Source of the DNA: a virus
Strand: one strand, 5' to 3'
IMG/VR virus record: IMGVR_UViG_3300042868_005134
Span: 239,636-303,635 of that record
DNA length: 64,000 nt
Part shown: piece after piece, positions 1 through 7,701 of the stretch
Layout of the letters: each line of letters begins with the position of its first letter
Numbering within the stretch: the first letter of the stretch is position 1
Notes under the pieces: model-generated
The model's database searches: none
Seen by the model: only the letters and a program-made list of their open reading frames with translations
Told to the model about the DNA's origin: nothing
Position numbers and translations under genes: made by a program

Positions 1-86
1 TTGTAATTTTTAGAGACTAATAGTTCGGCAAGGTAAGAGGCATCTTGTCCATTTGCTCCAATAATTAATGCTGTTTTTTGAGTCAT
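1..86 (-). CDS. gmd: GDP-mannose 4,6-dehydratase, N-terminal fragment (gene runs off the window)
   Basis: Only the first 28 codons are present; the rest lies beyond position 1. The visible peptide begins MTQKTALIIGANGQDASYLA, which fits the Rossmann glycine motif and the GQDxSYLAE signature of GDP-mannose 4,6-dehydratases. That family makes GDP-4-keto-6-deoxy-D-mannose in the cytoplasm. The gene follows, in transcription order, a ColD-like dehydratase and an Fcl/ColC-like reductase that both act on this product, which supports the call. The assignment rests on a short stretch, so another NDP-sugar dehydratase of the extended SDR family remains possible. Confidence 0.7.
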   Translation of the reverse strand, partial: MTQKTALIIGANGQDASYLAELLVSKNY

Positions 87-87
87 A

Positions 88-1242
88 TTATTCCTGATTT
101 ATAATCGAAGCAATAACTTCGATGTCTTCCTTAACTAGTCCTTGATGATTAGGAACATAAAAACCTTGTTTATCAATAATATCGGCATTTGGTAAATCTG
201 TCAAACGTCCGTATCGTTTGATCCAGAAAGGTTTGTTTGCCATATTGCCAGCAATTAAGGGACGAGTTTCAATATTGTTTTGTTTAAGTTTTTCTATAAT
301 TTTATTTCTATTGGGCAATACAACAGGGTATGCGAAATTTGAAACAAAGTCGTTATCTCGTTGCGCAAGTAATAATTTGTTATTGTTAATTAGTTCTTTA
401 TAAATTAAAAAGTTTTTGTTACGTATCCGACTGTACTTATCCAACTTGTCAACTGCTCCAAGTCCAATGAACGCCTGTAAATCTGTTGATCTAACATTGA
501 GTCCCGGTACGTAAAATGTATATAATGCTTCAAAGTCAGTTACATTGGCTTGCTTTCTTAATTCTTGTTGTTTACTTGTTGGCAAATCTCTATCCCATCC
601 ATGACTACGCATCATTAGTAATCCGTGATAAAATTCTTCATTATCAGTATTAATAAACCCGCCTTCGATGGTGCTTAAATGATGACCAAAGTAAGTGGAG
701 AACAGCGACGCAATACCAAATGATCCTAAATACTTTCCTTGATATTTAGAACCCATTGATTCGCAATTATCTTCTACTAATAGAACTCCGTATTCTTCGC
801 ACAAGTGTACTATTCTTTGTATATCTGGTACTAATCCTAATGGAGTTACCAAAATGAATACAGATGGTTCAAACTCTTTAAAAATAGTTTCTAAGTGGGC
901 AAGGTCGCACGATAGGTCAACTAAATTACAGTCACATAGACGTGTTTCAAAATTTAACAGCATAGGGGAACTTACATCGGTAGACCAACTCAGTGCCGGA
1001 GCAACTAATCGATTATTCTTTAAGAAACCAAACTCTTTTAATACTGCTAACGAAAGTAAAATAGCTGACGAGCCTGAGTTGACAAATACAGAATATTTTG
1101 TTCCTATCTTCTTTGCCCATTTGCGTTCTAACTCAATTGTTAATTCGCCTTTGGTTAATCGAGGAATCGTATCCTGCGATAGCCATTCTACAAGTTTAGC
1201 AATGTCAGATTTATCAATAGTATCACTGACCAAATTTATCAT
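88..1242 (-). CDS. colD: ColD-like GDP-4-keto-6-deoxymannose 3-dehydratase (PLP/PMP-dependent, DegT/AHBA fold)
   Basis: A 384-residue protein of the DegT/DnrJ/EryC1/StrS family. The VEDNC motif near residues 156-160 supplies the Asp that binds the pyridine nitrogen. Where sugar aminotransferases have the Schiff-base lysine, this protein has FGHHLSTIEGG with His188, followed by the R-x-HGW-x-R-x-LP motif. A histidine here is the hallmark of the 3-deoxygenating members ColD and RfbH, and ColD is known to use His188. ColD removes the 3-hydroxyl of GDP-4-keto-6-deoxymannose, using PMP and glutamate. The start overlaps the end of the upstream reductase gene by 20 nt, so the two are probably co-translated. 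Gmd lies directly downstream. The substrate is inferred from the neighbours. Confidence 0.8.
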   Translation of the reverse strand: MINLVSDTIDKSDIAKLVEWLSQDTIPRLTKGELTIELERKWAKKIGTKYSVFVNSGSSAILLSLAVLKEFGFLKNNRLVAPALSWSTDVSSPMLLNFETRLCDCNLVDLSCDLAHLETIFKEFEPSVFILVTPLGLVPDIQRIVHLCEEYGVLLVEDNCESMGSKYQGKYLGSFGIASLFSTYFGHHLSTIEGGFINTDNEEFYHGLLMMRSHGWDRDLPTSKQQELRKQANVTDFEALYTFYVPGLNVRSTDLQAFIGLGAVDKLDKYSRIRNKNFLIYKELINNNKLLLAQRDNDFVSNFAYPVVLPNRNKIIEKLKQNNIETRPLIAGNMANKPFWIKRYGRLTDLPNADIIDKQGFYVPNHQGLVKEDIEVIASIINQE

Positions 1243-2119
1243 ACGTTTTCCTTATGCCATCTCGTAAGGTAGTTAAACCAAACTCTGGAAATATTTTTGT
1301 TAACTTACTTATACTAACATCTTTTCGAAGTTGTCCATTAGGCATAGTTGTATCCCAGTTTATTGATAGATGAGTAGCATCACATACATCTAACGCAATT
1401 TCAGCAATTTCTTTTATAGTTAATGTTTCGTTTGTGGCAACATTAAAACTTTCAGTAATATTATTATCTATTACAAATTTAATAACATTACAAAAATCAT
1501 CAACATGCATAAATTGTCTTAACGGTGTACCATCTCCGAATAAAGTAATAGAGTTATCATTATTTTGTTTAGCTTGCCATATCTTTTTAATTAAGGCTGT
1601 TACAAAATGACTGTTATTGCCATGCTTGTCTCCTTCTCCAAAAAGATTACACGGAATAAGATAGCTATATTGTGTGTTGTATTGTGTATTGTACGCATCA
1701 ATTTGTACTCCTAAACATCGCTTTGCATAACCGTATGAAAAATTAGTAGGAGTAGGCGGCCCTAAATGTAGCATGTTTTCGTCGAGTGGGTATGTCTCAA
1801 CTACATCCGGATAAATGCAAGTGCTTAATACTCCAATGAATTTCTTTACATTATACGCATGGGCGTATTTTACTAATAATGTATTCATCAGTATATTTTC
1901 AGTAAAGTACGGTGCTGGATTATTAATGTTATCAATGATTCCGCCAACTTTAGCGGCAAGGTGAATAATACAATCTGGTTCTAATTCTTTATACATGTTG
2001 ATTACATGTTGTTCGCAAGTTAAGTCATAATCTGCCGATGACAAATATATTGCGTCTGAAATATATTTTTTTAAATTGGCACCGACTAATCCACTTCCGC
2101 CAGTTACAACTATTTTCAT
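1223..2119 (-). CDS. NAD(P)-dependent epimerase/reductase, GDP-L-fucose synthase or ColC-like
   Basis: A 298-residue extended SDR protein. It starts MKIVVTGGSGLVG (NADP-binding GxxGxxG) and carries the Y-x3-K catalytic pair in SYGYAKRCLG, as in GDP-L-fucose synthase. I take the ATG at 2119 rather than an in-frame start 63 nt upstream, because it overlaps the stop of the preceding gene as ATGA and gives the expected N-terminus. Fcl makes GDP-L-fucose; the related ColC turns the ColD product into GDP-L-colitose. With a ColD-like gene immediately downstream the second role is more likely, but the two cannot be separated from motifs alone. Confidence 0.78.
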   Translation of the reverse strand: MKIVVTGGSGLVGANLKKYISDAIYLSSADYDLTCEQHVINMYKELEPDCIIHLAAKVGGIIDNINNPAPYFTENILMNTLLVKYAHAYNVKKFIGVLSTCIYPDVVETYPLDENMLHLGPPTPTNFSYGYAKRCLGVQIDAYNTQYNTQYSYLIPCNLFGEGDKHGNNSHFVTALIKKIWQAKQNNDNSITLFGDGTPLRQFMHVDDFCNVIKFVIDNNITESFNVATNETLTIKEIAEIALDVCDATHLSINWDTTMPNGQLRKDVSISKLTKIFPEFGLTTLRDGIRKTYDKFGQ

Positions 2120-2880
2120 TGTTTTCTCTCTATATCTTCTTCTATACATTCTGTACCGTATTGTATTTCCACAATACGACAAACCGCTTCGAACGGATTA
2201 TGTATTTTATGCCAATTGCCCAAAGGTATTACTACCTGAGAATGTTGTGTTAATGTTAGCATAGGCAATGCGTAGCCGCTCGTCAACTGCTGTTCTAATA
2301 CGCATTGTCCTTCAGCAACGTGCCAAAATTCGTGACGTTTTAAATGCCGTTGCATGCTTAATGATTGTCCCGGTTCTATAGTAAGCTCTTTTACTTTACA
2401 ACCGTTTACATCATATAGTACTTGATAGTAACCCCATGTACGTGATGTTTTAATAGATTTCCATTCTTCCAATATCCAACTACTTGAATTTTTCTTTGTG
2501 TTTCCGCCAACTCCAAATACAAACTCTAGTTTATCGTCTACTAAGTCCATTTCATGTATATTTTCTTTTGTACGGTCTCCACCGTTGGCAAAAATAATAG
2601 TAGCATCGGGGTACATAGCTCTAACACCTGTGATAGTGTTTTTACTACTACCGTCGGCATCAGGGTAACAAACCACTTTATCTACAACTTTAAGAGATTC
2701 AATGATGCGGCAACGTTCGTATTCTTCCATAAAGGCCTGACCCTTTTTACGAACTAACCAATCATCTGTATTAATACCAACAATCAGCATGTCACCTAGT
2801 TTACTAGCTGCTTCAAAGTACTCAATATGCCCAGAATGAAGGGGGTCGAAACCCCCTGTTACAAGTACGATTCTTTTCAT
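2116..2880 (-). CDS. Fusion: HldE-like nucleotidyltransferase + phosphomannose-isomerase-type cupin
   Basis: A 254-residue, two-domain protein. Residues 1 to about 130 form a cytidylyl/adenylyltransferase domain with the GGFDPLHSGH nucleotide-binding motif. From about residue 148 there is a cupin like the C-terminal domain of ManC (RTWGYYQVL, SLSMQRHLKRHEFWHV, HKIHNP, ECIEEDI). ManC-type cupins bind mannose phosphate, so a role in supplying GDP-mannose to the adjacent Gmd pathway is plausible. The nucleotidyltransferase half resembles HldE/TagD rather than the mannose-1-phosphate guanylyltransferase of ManC, so the fused reaction is uncertain. No Shine-Dalgarno sequence is seen; a TATAAATA box ends 4 nt before the ATG. 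Confidence 0.72.
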   Translation of the reverse strand: MKRIVLVTGGFDPLHSGHIEYFEAASKLGDMLIVGINTDDWLVRKKGQAFMEEYERCRIIESLKVVDKVVCYPDADGSSKNTITGVRAMYPDATIIFANGGDRTKENIHEMDLVDDKLEFVFGVGGNTKKNSSSWILEEWKSIKTSRTWGYYQVLYDVNGCKVKELTIEPGQSLSMQRHLKRHEFWHVAEGQCVLEQQLTSGYALPMLTLTQHSQVVIPLGNWHKIHNPFEAVCRIVEIQYGTECIEEDIERKQ

Positions 2881-2884
2881 ACAC

Positions 2885-2892
2885 TATTTATA
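2885..2892 (-). promoter_or_regulatory. T4-type late promoter box TATAAATA
   Basis: On the minus strand the sequence reads TATAAATA-GTGT-ATG, a perfect match to the T4 late promoter core. It overlaps the thyX stop codon and ends 4 nt before the next start codon. At T4 spacing, transcription would begin at or inside the ATG, giving a leaderless message. Confidence 0.45.
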
Positions 2893-3568
2893 GTGTATTT
2901 GCCATAGGAAAAATTTCAGCAATTACTTTAGCACAAGCAAGAGCGATATGTTGATGTTCTTTTTGAGTACCGTTTTCTTTGCGGAGATCAATGTAGTGAA
3001 TCCAACTACGCAATGTACCATTCATATACATACGGCTGATAGTAAGCCCTTCAGGCAGCACTGCTCTAGCTTGTTCTTTAGCAATGCCGTTCTTGATAGC
3101 CCACGCATACTCTTGTTTGACCGAAAAAAGCACTCGTTTTTGGGCCCGCTCCCATTCAATGGCAATTAATTTTTGTGCTTCGTCACTCATATCTGCTTCT
3201 ACACTATTCTGACGATTTTTTGTATCTTGGAATCTAGCTTCACGCAATACAAACGCTTCGTCTAGTTCTGCTGTTGGATCAGCATAACGCTGACTAAATT
3301 CTTGAAAGCTAAAACTGCGATGACGTAGAATTTGTCTAGCAATATCACGTGTGGTTTCAATTTCAATACAGGCACTTACCATTTCAAGAGGACTCCAGTG
3401 TTGATGCTTAATCAAATATTTGATTAATTTCTCACTTGTCTCTGTGTTAAATTGGTTGGCAGGATTACTGACTCTCGCACAATACGCAACAAGATCTAAT
3501 GCGTCTTTGATATTTTGTTGACGAAATTCTTCTGTTGGCTGACTATTCGATACTAATTTAACTTTCAT
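2888..3568 (-). CDS. thyX: Flavin-dependent thymidylate synthase
   Basis: A 226-residue protein with the ThyX signature RHRSFSFQEFSQRY (general form RHR-x2-S-x-N/Q-x2-S-x-R-Y) near residues 80-93, and a C-terminal LRSWIHYIDLR motif. ThyX methylates dUMP to dTMP using methylene-tetrahydrofolate, FAD and NADPH, and phages use it to supply thymidine nucleotides. Length and motifs are complete, so it should be active. The start overlaps the stop of the upstream gene as ATGA, and the dCMP deaminase at 45373 would feed the same pathway. Confidence 0.95.
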   Translation of the reverse strand: MKVKLVSNSQPTEEFRQQNIKDALDLVAYCARVSNPANQFNTETSEKLIKYLIKHQHWSPLEMVSACIEIETTRDIARQILRHRSFSFQEFSQRYADPTAELDEAFVLREARFQDTKNRQNSVEADMSDEAQKLIAIEWERAQKRVLFSVKQEYAWAIKNGIAKEQARAVLPEGLTISRMYMNGTLRSWIHYIDLRKENGTQKEHQHIALACAKVIAEIFPMANTL

Positions 3569-3885
3569 TTTAATTTCTTGTTATTTAAAAATTTGTTGGT
3601 GTGTTTGGTTATATCTTTTTTAATTCGATTAGTATCTAATTTAAAATCGACATTTTCGATAGTATCTTCATATTCTAATACAATCTCTTTCATCTGCCGT
3701 TCAAAGTTACCCCAACTTCCTTCATTAAGTTCTTTTTCTAATTCTATTTCCCAAATCTTTTTATTTTTGAATGTAATTGTAACCGAATGAAGATATCGGA
3801 GAGGAACTACATTAAGTGTTATCTCTCCGAATACTTCGGGCCAGCGATCTATTACGTCTTTGGGAAGTGTTTTCCCACGTGTCAC
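3565..3885 (-). CDS. Conserved T4-like phage protein, function unknown
   Basis: A 106-residue, charged protein rich in Lys and Glu with a basic C-terminus (KHTNKFLNNKKLK). No signal peptide, membrane segment or catalytic motif is visible. Both ends are coupled to neighbours by ATGA overlaps, placing it in the thyX operon. Its general look (IDRWPEVFGEI near the N-terminus) resembles small proteins conserved in T4-like aquatic phages, but I cannot name a function. Confidence 0.7.
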   Translation of the reverse strand: MTRGKTLPKDVIDRWPEVFGEITLNVVPLRYLHSVTITFKNKKIWEIELEKELNEGSWGNFERQMKEIVLEYEDTIENVDFKLDTNRIKKDITKHTNKFLNNKKLK

Positions 3886-4502
3886 TTTACTTTCTTCGTA
3901 GGCACAAGTTCTTCAGCTTTACGTCTAAAATCAGCAGCCTGTTTTGCTAACTTGTCTGCGTCACTTCTAAACTTTTTAGCCTGAGCTTCAGGGCTAAGAT
4001 TTTCTACCATGGGTTGAATATCTTCGTTTACACTTTGTGATGTGGTTTTTGCCGAAGGGCTAATGTCTTTGACAGTGGCCACATCGACAACTTCAACGTT
4101 AGTAGGAATTTTTACTACGTCTTTAACAGCTAAATCATCCACTGCAATTCCACGTTGCTCTGCAATTAACTGATTAAGTTCATCTAGGCTAATGCGTGTT
4201 GTAAAATTTGGAATCATTTCAACTTCACTAGTAGATACTTTTGTTAACATACCCTTAGTGTGTAAACTAGGCAGCATTGTACTACCATCTGGAAACTTTG
4301 CTCTGGCTAGTACTTCAGAAAATTCAAATGCTTCCTGTGCTGAATTATTTTCTACAAGCTGTATTAGAGCATCGTGGTAACTATCGGACAAATTTTCTGT
4401 TGGGATGATTAGACAACTGTAAGAATCGCCGGGCAATGTCCTGTACGCTACTAATACTTTACGGCCAGTTTTTTTCATTCGGCCTACGTGTTTAATATCC
4501 AT
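3882..4502 (-). CDS. Conserved phage protein with C-terminal coiled coil
   Basis: A 206-residue protein. The N-terminal half, up to about residue 85, reads like a compact globular domain (GRKVLVAYRTLPGDSYSCLI). It is followed by a linker rich in Val, Asp and Lys and a charged, Ala/Lys-rich helix likely to form a coiled coil (about residues 170-200). It has no enzyme motif. Its position beside thyX and two tiny paralogous proteins suggests a conserved early or accessory block. Function unknown. Confidence 0.7.
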   Translation of the reverse strand: MDIKHVGRMKKTGRKVLVAYRTLPGDSYSCLIIPTENLSDSYHDALIQLVENNSAQEAFEFSEVLARAKFPDGSTMLPSLHTKGMLTKVSTSEVEMIPNFTTRISLDELNQLIAEQRGIAVDDLAVKDVVKIPTNVEVVDVATVKDISPSAKTTSQSVNEDIQPMVENLSPEAQAKKFRSDADKLAKQAADFRRKAEELVPTKKVK

Positions 4503-4503
4503 A

Positions 4504-4749
4504 TTATTCTCCTTGAGCAGGCGCTGCAGGTTGTGCTTTCTGCGCCGCTTCTAAGAAGCTATTTAATTTATCAAACAATACACCAACGCTTGATAATTCG
4601 ATAGCTTTGAATGCGCCGCGTGTAGTTACTACGTCGATTAGATTACGCATAGCAATTAAATCATTAATGTTAAGTTCTGGCGCTGCAGCGGGTGCGGCCT
4701 CTACCGGCGTTTCGACGCCATTTTGTTCTGTTACAACTTGTTCAATCAT
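4504..4749 (-). CDS. Small paralogous protein, copy A
   Basis: An 81-residue protein with Ala/Pro-rich ends and a conserved core, DLIAMRNLIDVVTTRGAFK, followed by a second helix ending FLEAAQK. The same core occurs in the next gene (DLAAMKSIIDIASARGTFK), so the two are tandem paralogues. The start overlaps the stop of copy B as ATGA. No catalytic residues are seen; a small helical structural or regulatory protein is likely. Confidence 0.75.
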   Translation of the reverse strand: MIEQVVTEQNGVETPVEAAPAAAPELNINDLIAMRNLIDVVTTRGAFKAIELSSVGVLFDKLNSFLEAAQKAQPAAPAQGE

Positions 4750-4955
4750 TTTGTTTCTCCTTGGTTTTGTTTAACACCTTCTAAAAAGGTTGTTAGTTTG
4801 TTATAAGTTTGCCCGACAATCATCATTTCGTTCGGTTTAAACGTACCTCTAGCACTTGCGATATCGATAATGCTTTTCATTGCCGCTAAATCGGTAAGTG
4901 TTAATTGAGCAGGATCCTGTTGAGGAACCTCTTGGTTATTAGTTTCTTCAGTCAT
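4746..4955 (-). CDS. Small paralogous protein, copy B
   Basis: A 69-residue protein. Its core DLAAMKSIIDIASARGTFK-PNEM-VG-x2-YNKL-x2-FLEG aligns with copy A at 4504-4749 over roughly 45 residues without gaps. A good ribosome-binding site (GAGGAG) precedes the ATG at 4955. It is the first gene of this run. An AT-rich stretch at 4956-4995 with TATAAT-like sequence on the minus strand may hold its promoter, but I see no clear -35 box. Confidence 0.75.
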   Translation of the reverse strand: MTEETNNQEVPQQDPAQLTLTDLAAMKSIIDIASARGTFKPNEMMIVGQTYNKLTTFLEGVKQNQGETK

Positions 4956-4995
4956 ATAAACTCCTCGTAAATTATATATGCTTATAATTTATCTA

Positions 4996-5274
4996 TTAGG
5001 CTAAATGTGGACAAGCAAGTCTGAAAAAACTAAGTTCTTTTTCAGATTCGAATCCTATACGTGTAGTATAAATTATGGTATTGTCGATAATGCCTATGTA
5101 TTGCCCTACATAATATCGACTATTAAGATTGGCATAGATCCAGCGATCTATATGATTAGACAATACAGGATTGTACTTGGGTACATCTGTATAGTGAAAA
5201 TGATGCGCTGGAAACGAGACTTTTCTCAGATCCAGCGCATTAAGCGGATTTATTTTACCGTTTTTTAACGCCAT
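4996..5274 (-). CDS. Hypothetical protein (92 aa)
   Basis: A 92-residue, aromatic- and His-rich protein (FPAHHFHYTDVP near residues 17-28) with no recognisable motif, signal peptide or membrane helix. Its ATG overlaps the last base of the VWA/metallopeptidase gene, so it is probably translated from the same message as that gene and moxR. It could be a third component of that module, but nothing in its sequence shows this. Confidence 0.65.
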   Translation of the reverse strand: MALKNGKINPLNALDLRKVSFPAHHFHYTDVPKYNPVLSNHIDRWIYANLNSRYYVGQYIGIIDNTIIYTTRIGFESEKELSFFRLACPHLA

Positions 5275-6485
5275 TAACTACTTGCTTCTTCTTCGTAATA
5301 AGCATGGGCGCCCCAAGGTGGCACAATGCTGGTAGTACCGTGAATAATAAACACTGTATCGCAGTAGTTTTCATCACCCCATGAATCCCACGGATAACCG
5401 TCTGTGAACATGATAAACTTCTTAGGGTTAATGTCATGTTGCTTCATGTATTCCCAGTTAGCCATAAAGTCAGTACCACCACCGCCCATTGGTTCGTACT
5501 CGGTAATATCGTTGCCGCCGTAACCGTCGAAGTCTTGTTCGTTATAGACTTTAGTATCGAAACACCAAACTTTAATACTGTAGTCCTTGTACTCGTCCAT
5601 AATGCCTTTAATTTCAGTTAAGAAATCTTTAGCTTGCTCATCGCTAATAGAACCTGACATGTCAATACTAATACAAATGTCGATAGTTTCATCAAAATTC
5701 ATACCTGGCAAAATAGCACCAGTGTGCCATGCCTTACGACTAGGACGACTAAAGGTATAGTCATGCTTGATAGTGCTTTGAATTTGCTGACGCAAAATTT
5801 GACGCCAGTTCATTTTAGGTTCTGTCAACTCACGGATTATACGCTGAATTTCAGCAGGAGTGTTACCTGCTCCAGCAGTCTGCGCCGCGGTGATAGTAGC
5901 TTCGCGAATTTCGTCACGAATCTTTTTCAATTCTTCTTTACTATATTGTGGCCGACCTTTACCGGATCCGGGTTGATTACCACTACCATCGCCATCACCT
6001 TTTTGCCAATCGATATGTTCGTCGAGCAATTGACCAAGAGCAGACAAACTTTGTTCGTCCATGTCTTCGTAAATTTCGTCGTACACTTGTTCAGCACTTT
6101 TGCCGTAATGCTTAGGATCGTGGAAAATTTTAATACCTTTTGGCTGATCTCCAATACGGTCTCGAACCAATTGCCCATTTACACAATAGTCGATTGCGGC
6201 ATTCCAAATGCCTCGATCTCTGCCTTCTGTGCGGGCAATGTGGTCAAATACATTGTGTAGGATTTCGTGTGCCACCACAAACTCAACTTCTTTAGCACTG
6301 AGTTTTTCAAAGAACGGTCGGCTGTAGTACAGGCTGCGCCCATCTGTAGCCGCAGTATTACACCATTCGCTGGCATCGACAATTTTCAATCGCGTTGCCA
6401 TGTTGCCAAAGAAAGGATGGCGGAGTAGCAAACCAATCCGTGCTACAATAATTTTATCAACAATTGGGTCTAAATCATGCGACAT
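5274..6485 (-). CDS. Putative metallopeptidase with C-terminal VWA domain (DUF2201-like)
   Basis: A 403-residue protein. The N-terminal part has a zinc-peptidase-like helix, VAHEILHNVFDH (HExxH, about residues 71-82), followed by a conserved NAAIDYCVN motif. The C-terminal part is a von Willebrand A-like domain with a metal-ion-dependent adhesion site, ISIDMSGSIS (about residues 273-282), and later GGGGTDF and FTDGYPWD segments. A Gly/Asp/Lys-rich linker lies between (about residues 160-185). Proteins with this layout usually pair with MoxR ATPases, and a moxR gene lies directly upstream. By analogy the pair may remodel or mature protein complexes; the target is unknown. A consensus sigma-70 promoter precedes it. 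Confidence 0.85.
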   Translation of the reverse strand: MSHDLDPIVDKIIVARIGLLLRHPFFGNMATRLKIVDASEWCNTAATDGRSLYYSRPFFEKLSAKEVEFVVAHEILHNVFDHIARTEGRDRGIWNAAIDYCVNGQLVRDRIGDQPKGIKIFHDPKHYGKSAEQVYDEIYEDMDEQSLSALGQLLDEHIDWQKGDGDGSGNQPGSGKGRPQYSKEELKKIRDEIREATITAAQTAGAGNTPAEIQRIIRELTEPKMNWRQILRQQIQSTIKHDYTFSRPSRKAWHTGAILPGMNFDETIDICISIDMSGSISDEQAKDFLTEIKGIMDEYKDYSIKVWCFDTKVYNEQDFDGYGGNDITEYEPMGGGGTDFMANWEYMKQHDINPKKFIMFTDGYPWDSWGDENYCDTVFIIHGTTSIVPPWGAHAYYEEEASS

Positions 6486-6514
6486 ACTTGCTCCTGTTAT
6501 TTGCTATAGTATAT

Positions 6515-6543
6515 ATTATAACACCGCCCGCAGGCGGTGTCAA
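6515..6543 (-). promoter_or_regulatory. Consensus sigma-70 promoter with palindromic spacer
   Basis: On the minus strand, TTGACA (6543-6538), exactly 17 nt, then TATAAT (6520-6515): a perfect consensus promoter for the VWA gene. The spacer and part of the -35 box form a perfect 8-bp inverted repeat, ACACCGCC-4 nt-GGCGGTGT, at 6521-6540. The palindrome could be an operator, or a stem at the end of the moxR message; no U-tract follows it, so a simple terminator is less likely. Confidence 0.85.
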
Positions 6544-6560
6544 TTGGATTTGGCTACTAA

Positions 6561-7652
6561 TCAACGCTTTTCTGTGGCCGCCGCAATGTACTTACCGAAC
6601 TTAGCATGGAATGCGTCAAAACACTCAATCTCATCTGGATCCAAAGGCAGTTGATATTGTGTCAACGCAAGTTTAGTACCCATAACAACCAATTCAGTTT
6701 CGAAATTGTCCATCATGAATTGGAAGAAACAGTTAACTTTATCGTTAAAGCCTTTGTCGTTTTTATCAGACGCATCTTTCAATTCATAGCACAGGGACAC
6801 AGTCAAAGAGTACATGGCACTAATTTCTTTAGTATCCATTTTCTTAACCTTGCCCTTGAGAATCTCTGTAGGGTTAGGCAGTTTAGAGGCAATCTTACGA
6901 TGAGCCATAAACTTAATGGCAAGACCTTCACCAACCGCACCCGACACTAAATCTGTCAAAGTGTTTTCGTCTTCGTCGTCATCAAACAACAGTTCACTAA
7001 CAAATGCCCAGCTACGTGGAGTGGCAAATGCCTTTGAGCTAGAACGAGGATCAAAATCGTACAAGTCTTTCTTGCTAAAAGTCAAAAAGCCCACAACGTC
7101 TTTGTGTTGGCGATTTTCAGTAGCCCAGCTAAAGTAGTCGTCCCAATCAACACGCATCTCCATGTGAACAAAACGGTTAGCCAACGGAGCAGGCATACGA
7201 TAAGTAACGCCCTTGTCAGCTTCACGGTTACCTGCTGCCACAATGAACACATTGTCAGGCAGTTTATAAGTACCTACGCGGCGATTCAAAACCAACTGAT
7301 AAGCCGCTGCCTGTACAGCAGGAGCCGCACTGTTCATTTCGTCCATGAACAGGATAATGTTTTTATGCTTGGACGCTTCGACTTCGTTAGGCAACTCAAT
7401 TGGAGGAGCCCATGCCATGCGGCTAGTGTTAGCATCAAAGTAAGGGATACCTTTAATGTCAGTAGGTTCCCACAAGCTCAAACGAATATCAATAACATGA
7501 GCTTCTAATTCTTCGCCCAATTGCTTGACAATATCTGACTTACCAATTCCGGGAGGACCCCAAAGGAACACAGGACGTTGTGCCTTAAAAGCACGACGAA
7601 GGGACTTTTTAGCGGCTTTAGGGCCAACGGTGCGTGAAACAATCTCGCTCAT
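6561..7652 (-). CDS. MoxR-family AAA+ ATPase
   Basis: A 363-residue AAA+ protein with Walker A GPPGIGKSD (about residues 32-40), Walker B LFMDEMNSA, a sensor-1 segment FIVAAGNRE and a downstream arginine in MPAPLANRFVH. These are the marks of the MoxR branch, chaperone-like ATPases that work with VWA-domain partners. The partner gene follows at 5274-6485. It has its own near-consensus promoter (7702-7730). MoxR pairs occur in bacterial stress and conflict systems; the role in this phage is unknown. The motifs are intact, so ATPase activity is expected. Confidence 0.9.
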   Translation of the reverse strand: MSEIVSRTVGPKAAKKSLRRAFKAQRPVFLWGPPGIGKSDIVKQLGEELEAHVIDIRLSLWEPTDIKGIPYFDANTSRMAWAPPIELPNEVEASKHKNIILFMDEMNSAAPAVQAAAYQLVLNRRVGTYKLPDNVFIVAAGNREADKGVTYRMPAPLANRFVHMEMRVDWDDYFSWATENRQHKDVVGFLTFSKKDLYDFDPRSSSKAFATPRSWAFVSELLFDDDEDENTLTDLVSGAVGEGLAIKFMAHRKIASKLPNPTEILKGKVKKMDTKEISAMYSLTVSLCYELKDASDKNDKGFNDKVNCFFQFMMDNFETELVVMGTKLALTQYQLPLDPDEIECFDAFHAKFGKYIAAATEKR

Positions 7653-7701
7653 ATATACTCCAGGGTTAAAAAAACGTTGTAAACTAAGTGTCTATGTATG
7701 T

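Noticed and set aside
88-1242. Ordinary sugar aminotransferase (DegT/PseC type)
   Set aside because: The Schiff-base lysine is replaced by His188 in an HHxxTxEGG context, which belongs to 3-dehydratases such as ColD.
5724-6260. A 178-codon open frame on the plus strand
   Set aside because: It lies wholly antisense to the VWA/metallopeptidase gene, which has clear motifs and a promoter; the plus-strand peptide shows no family features.
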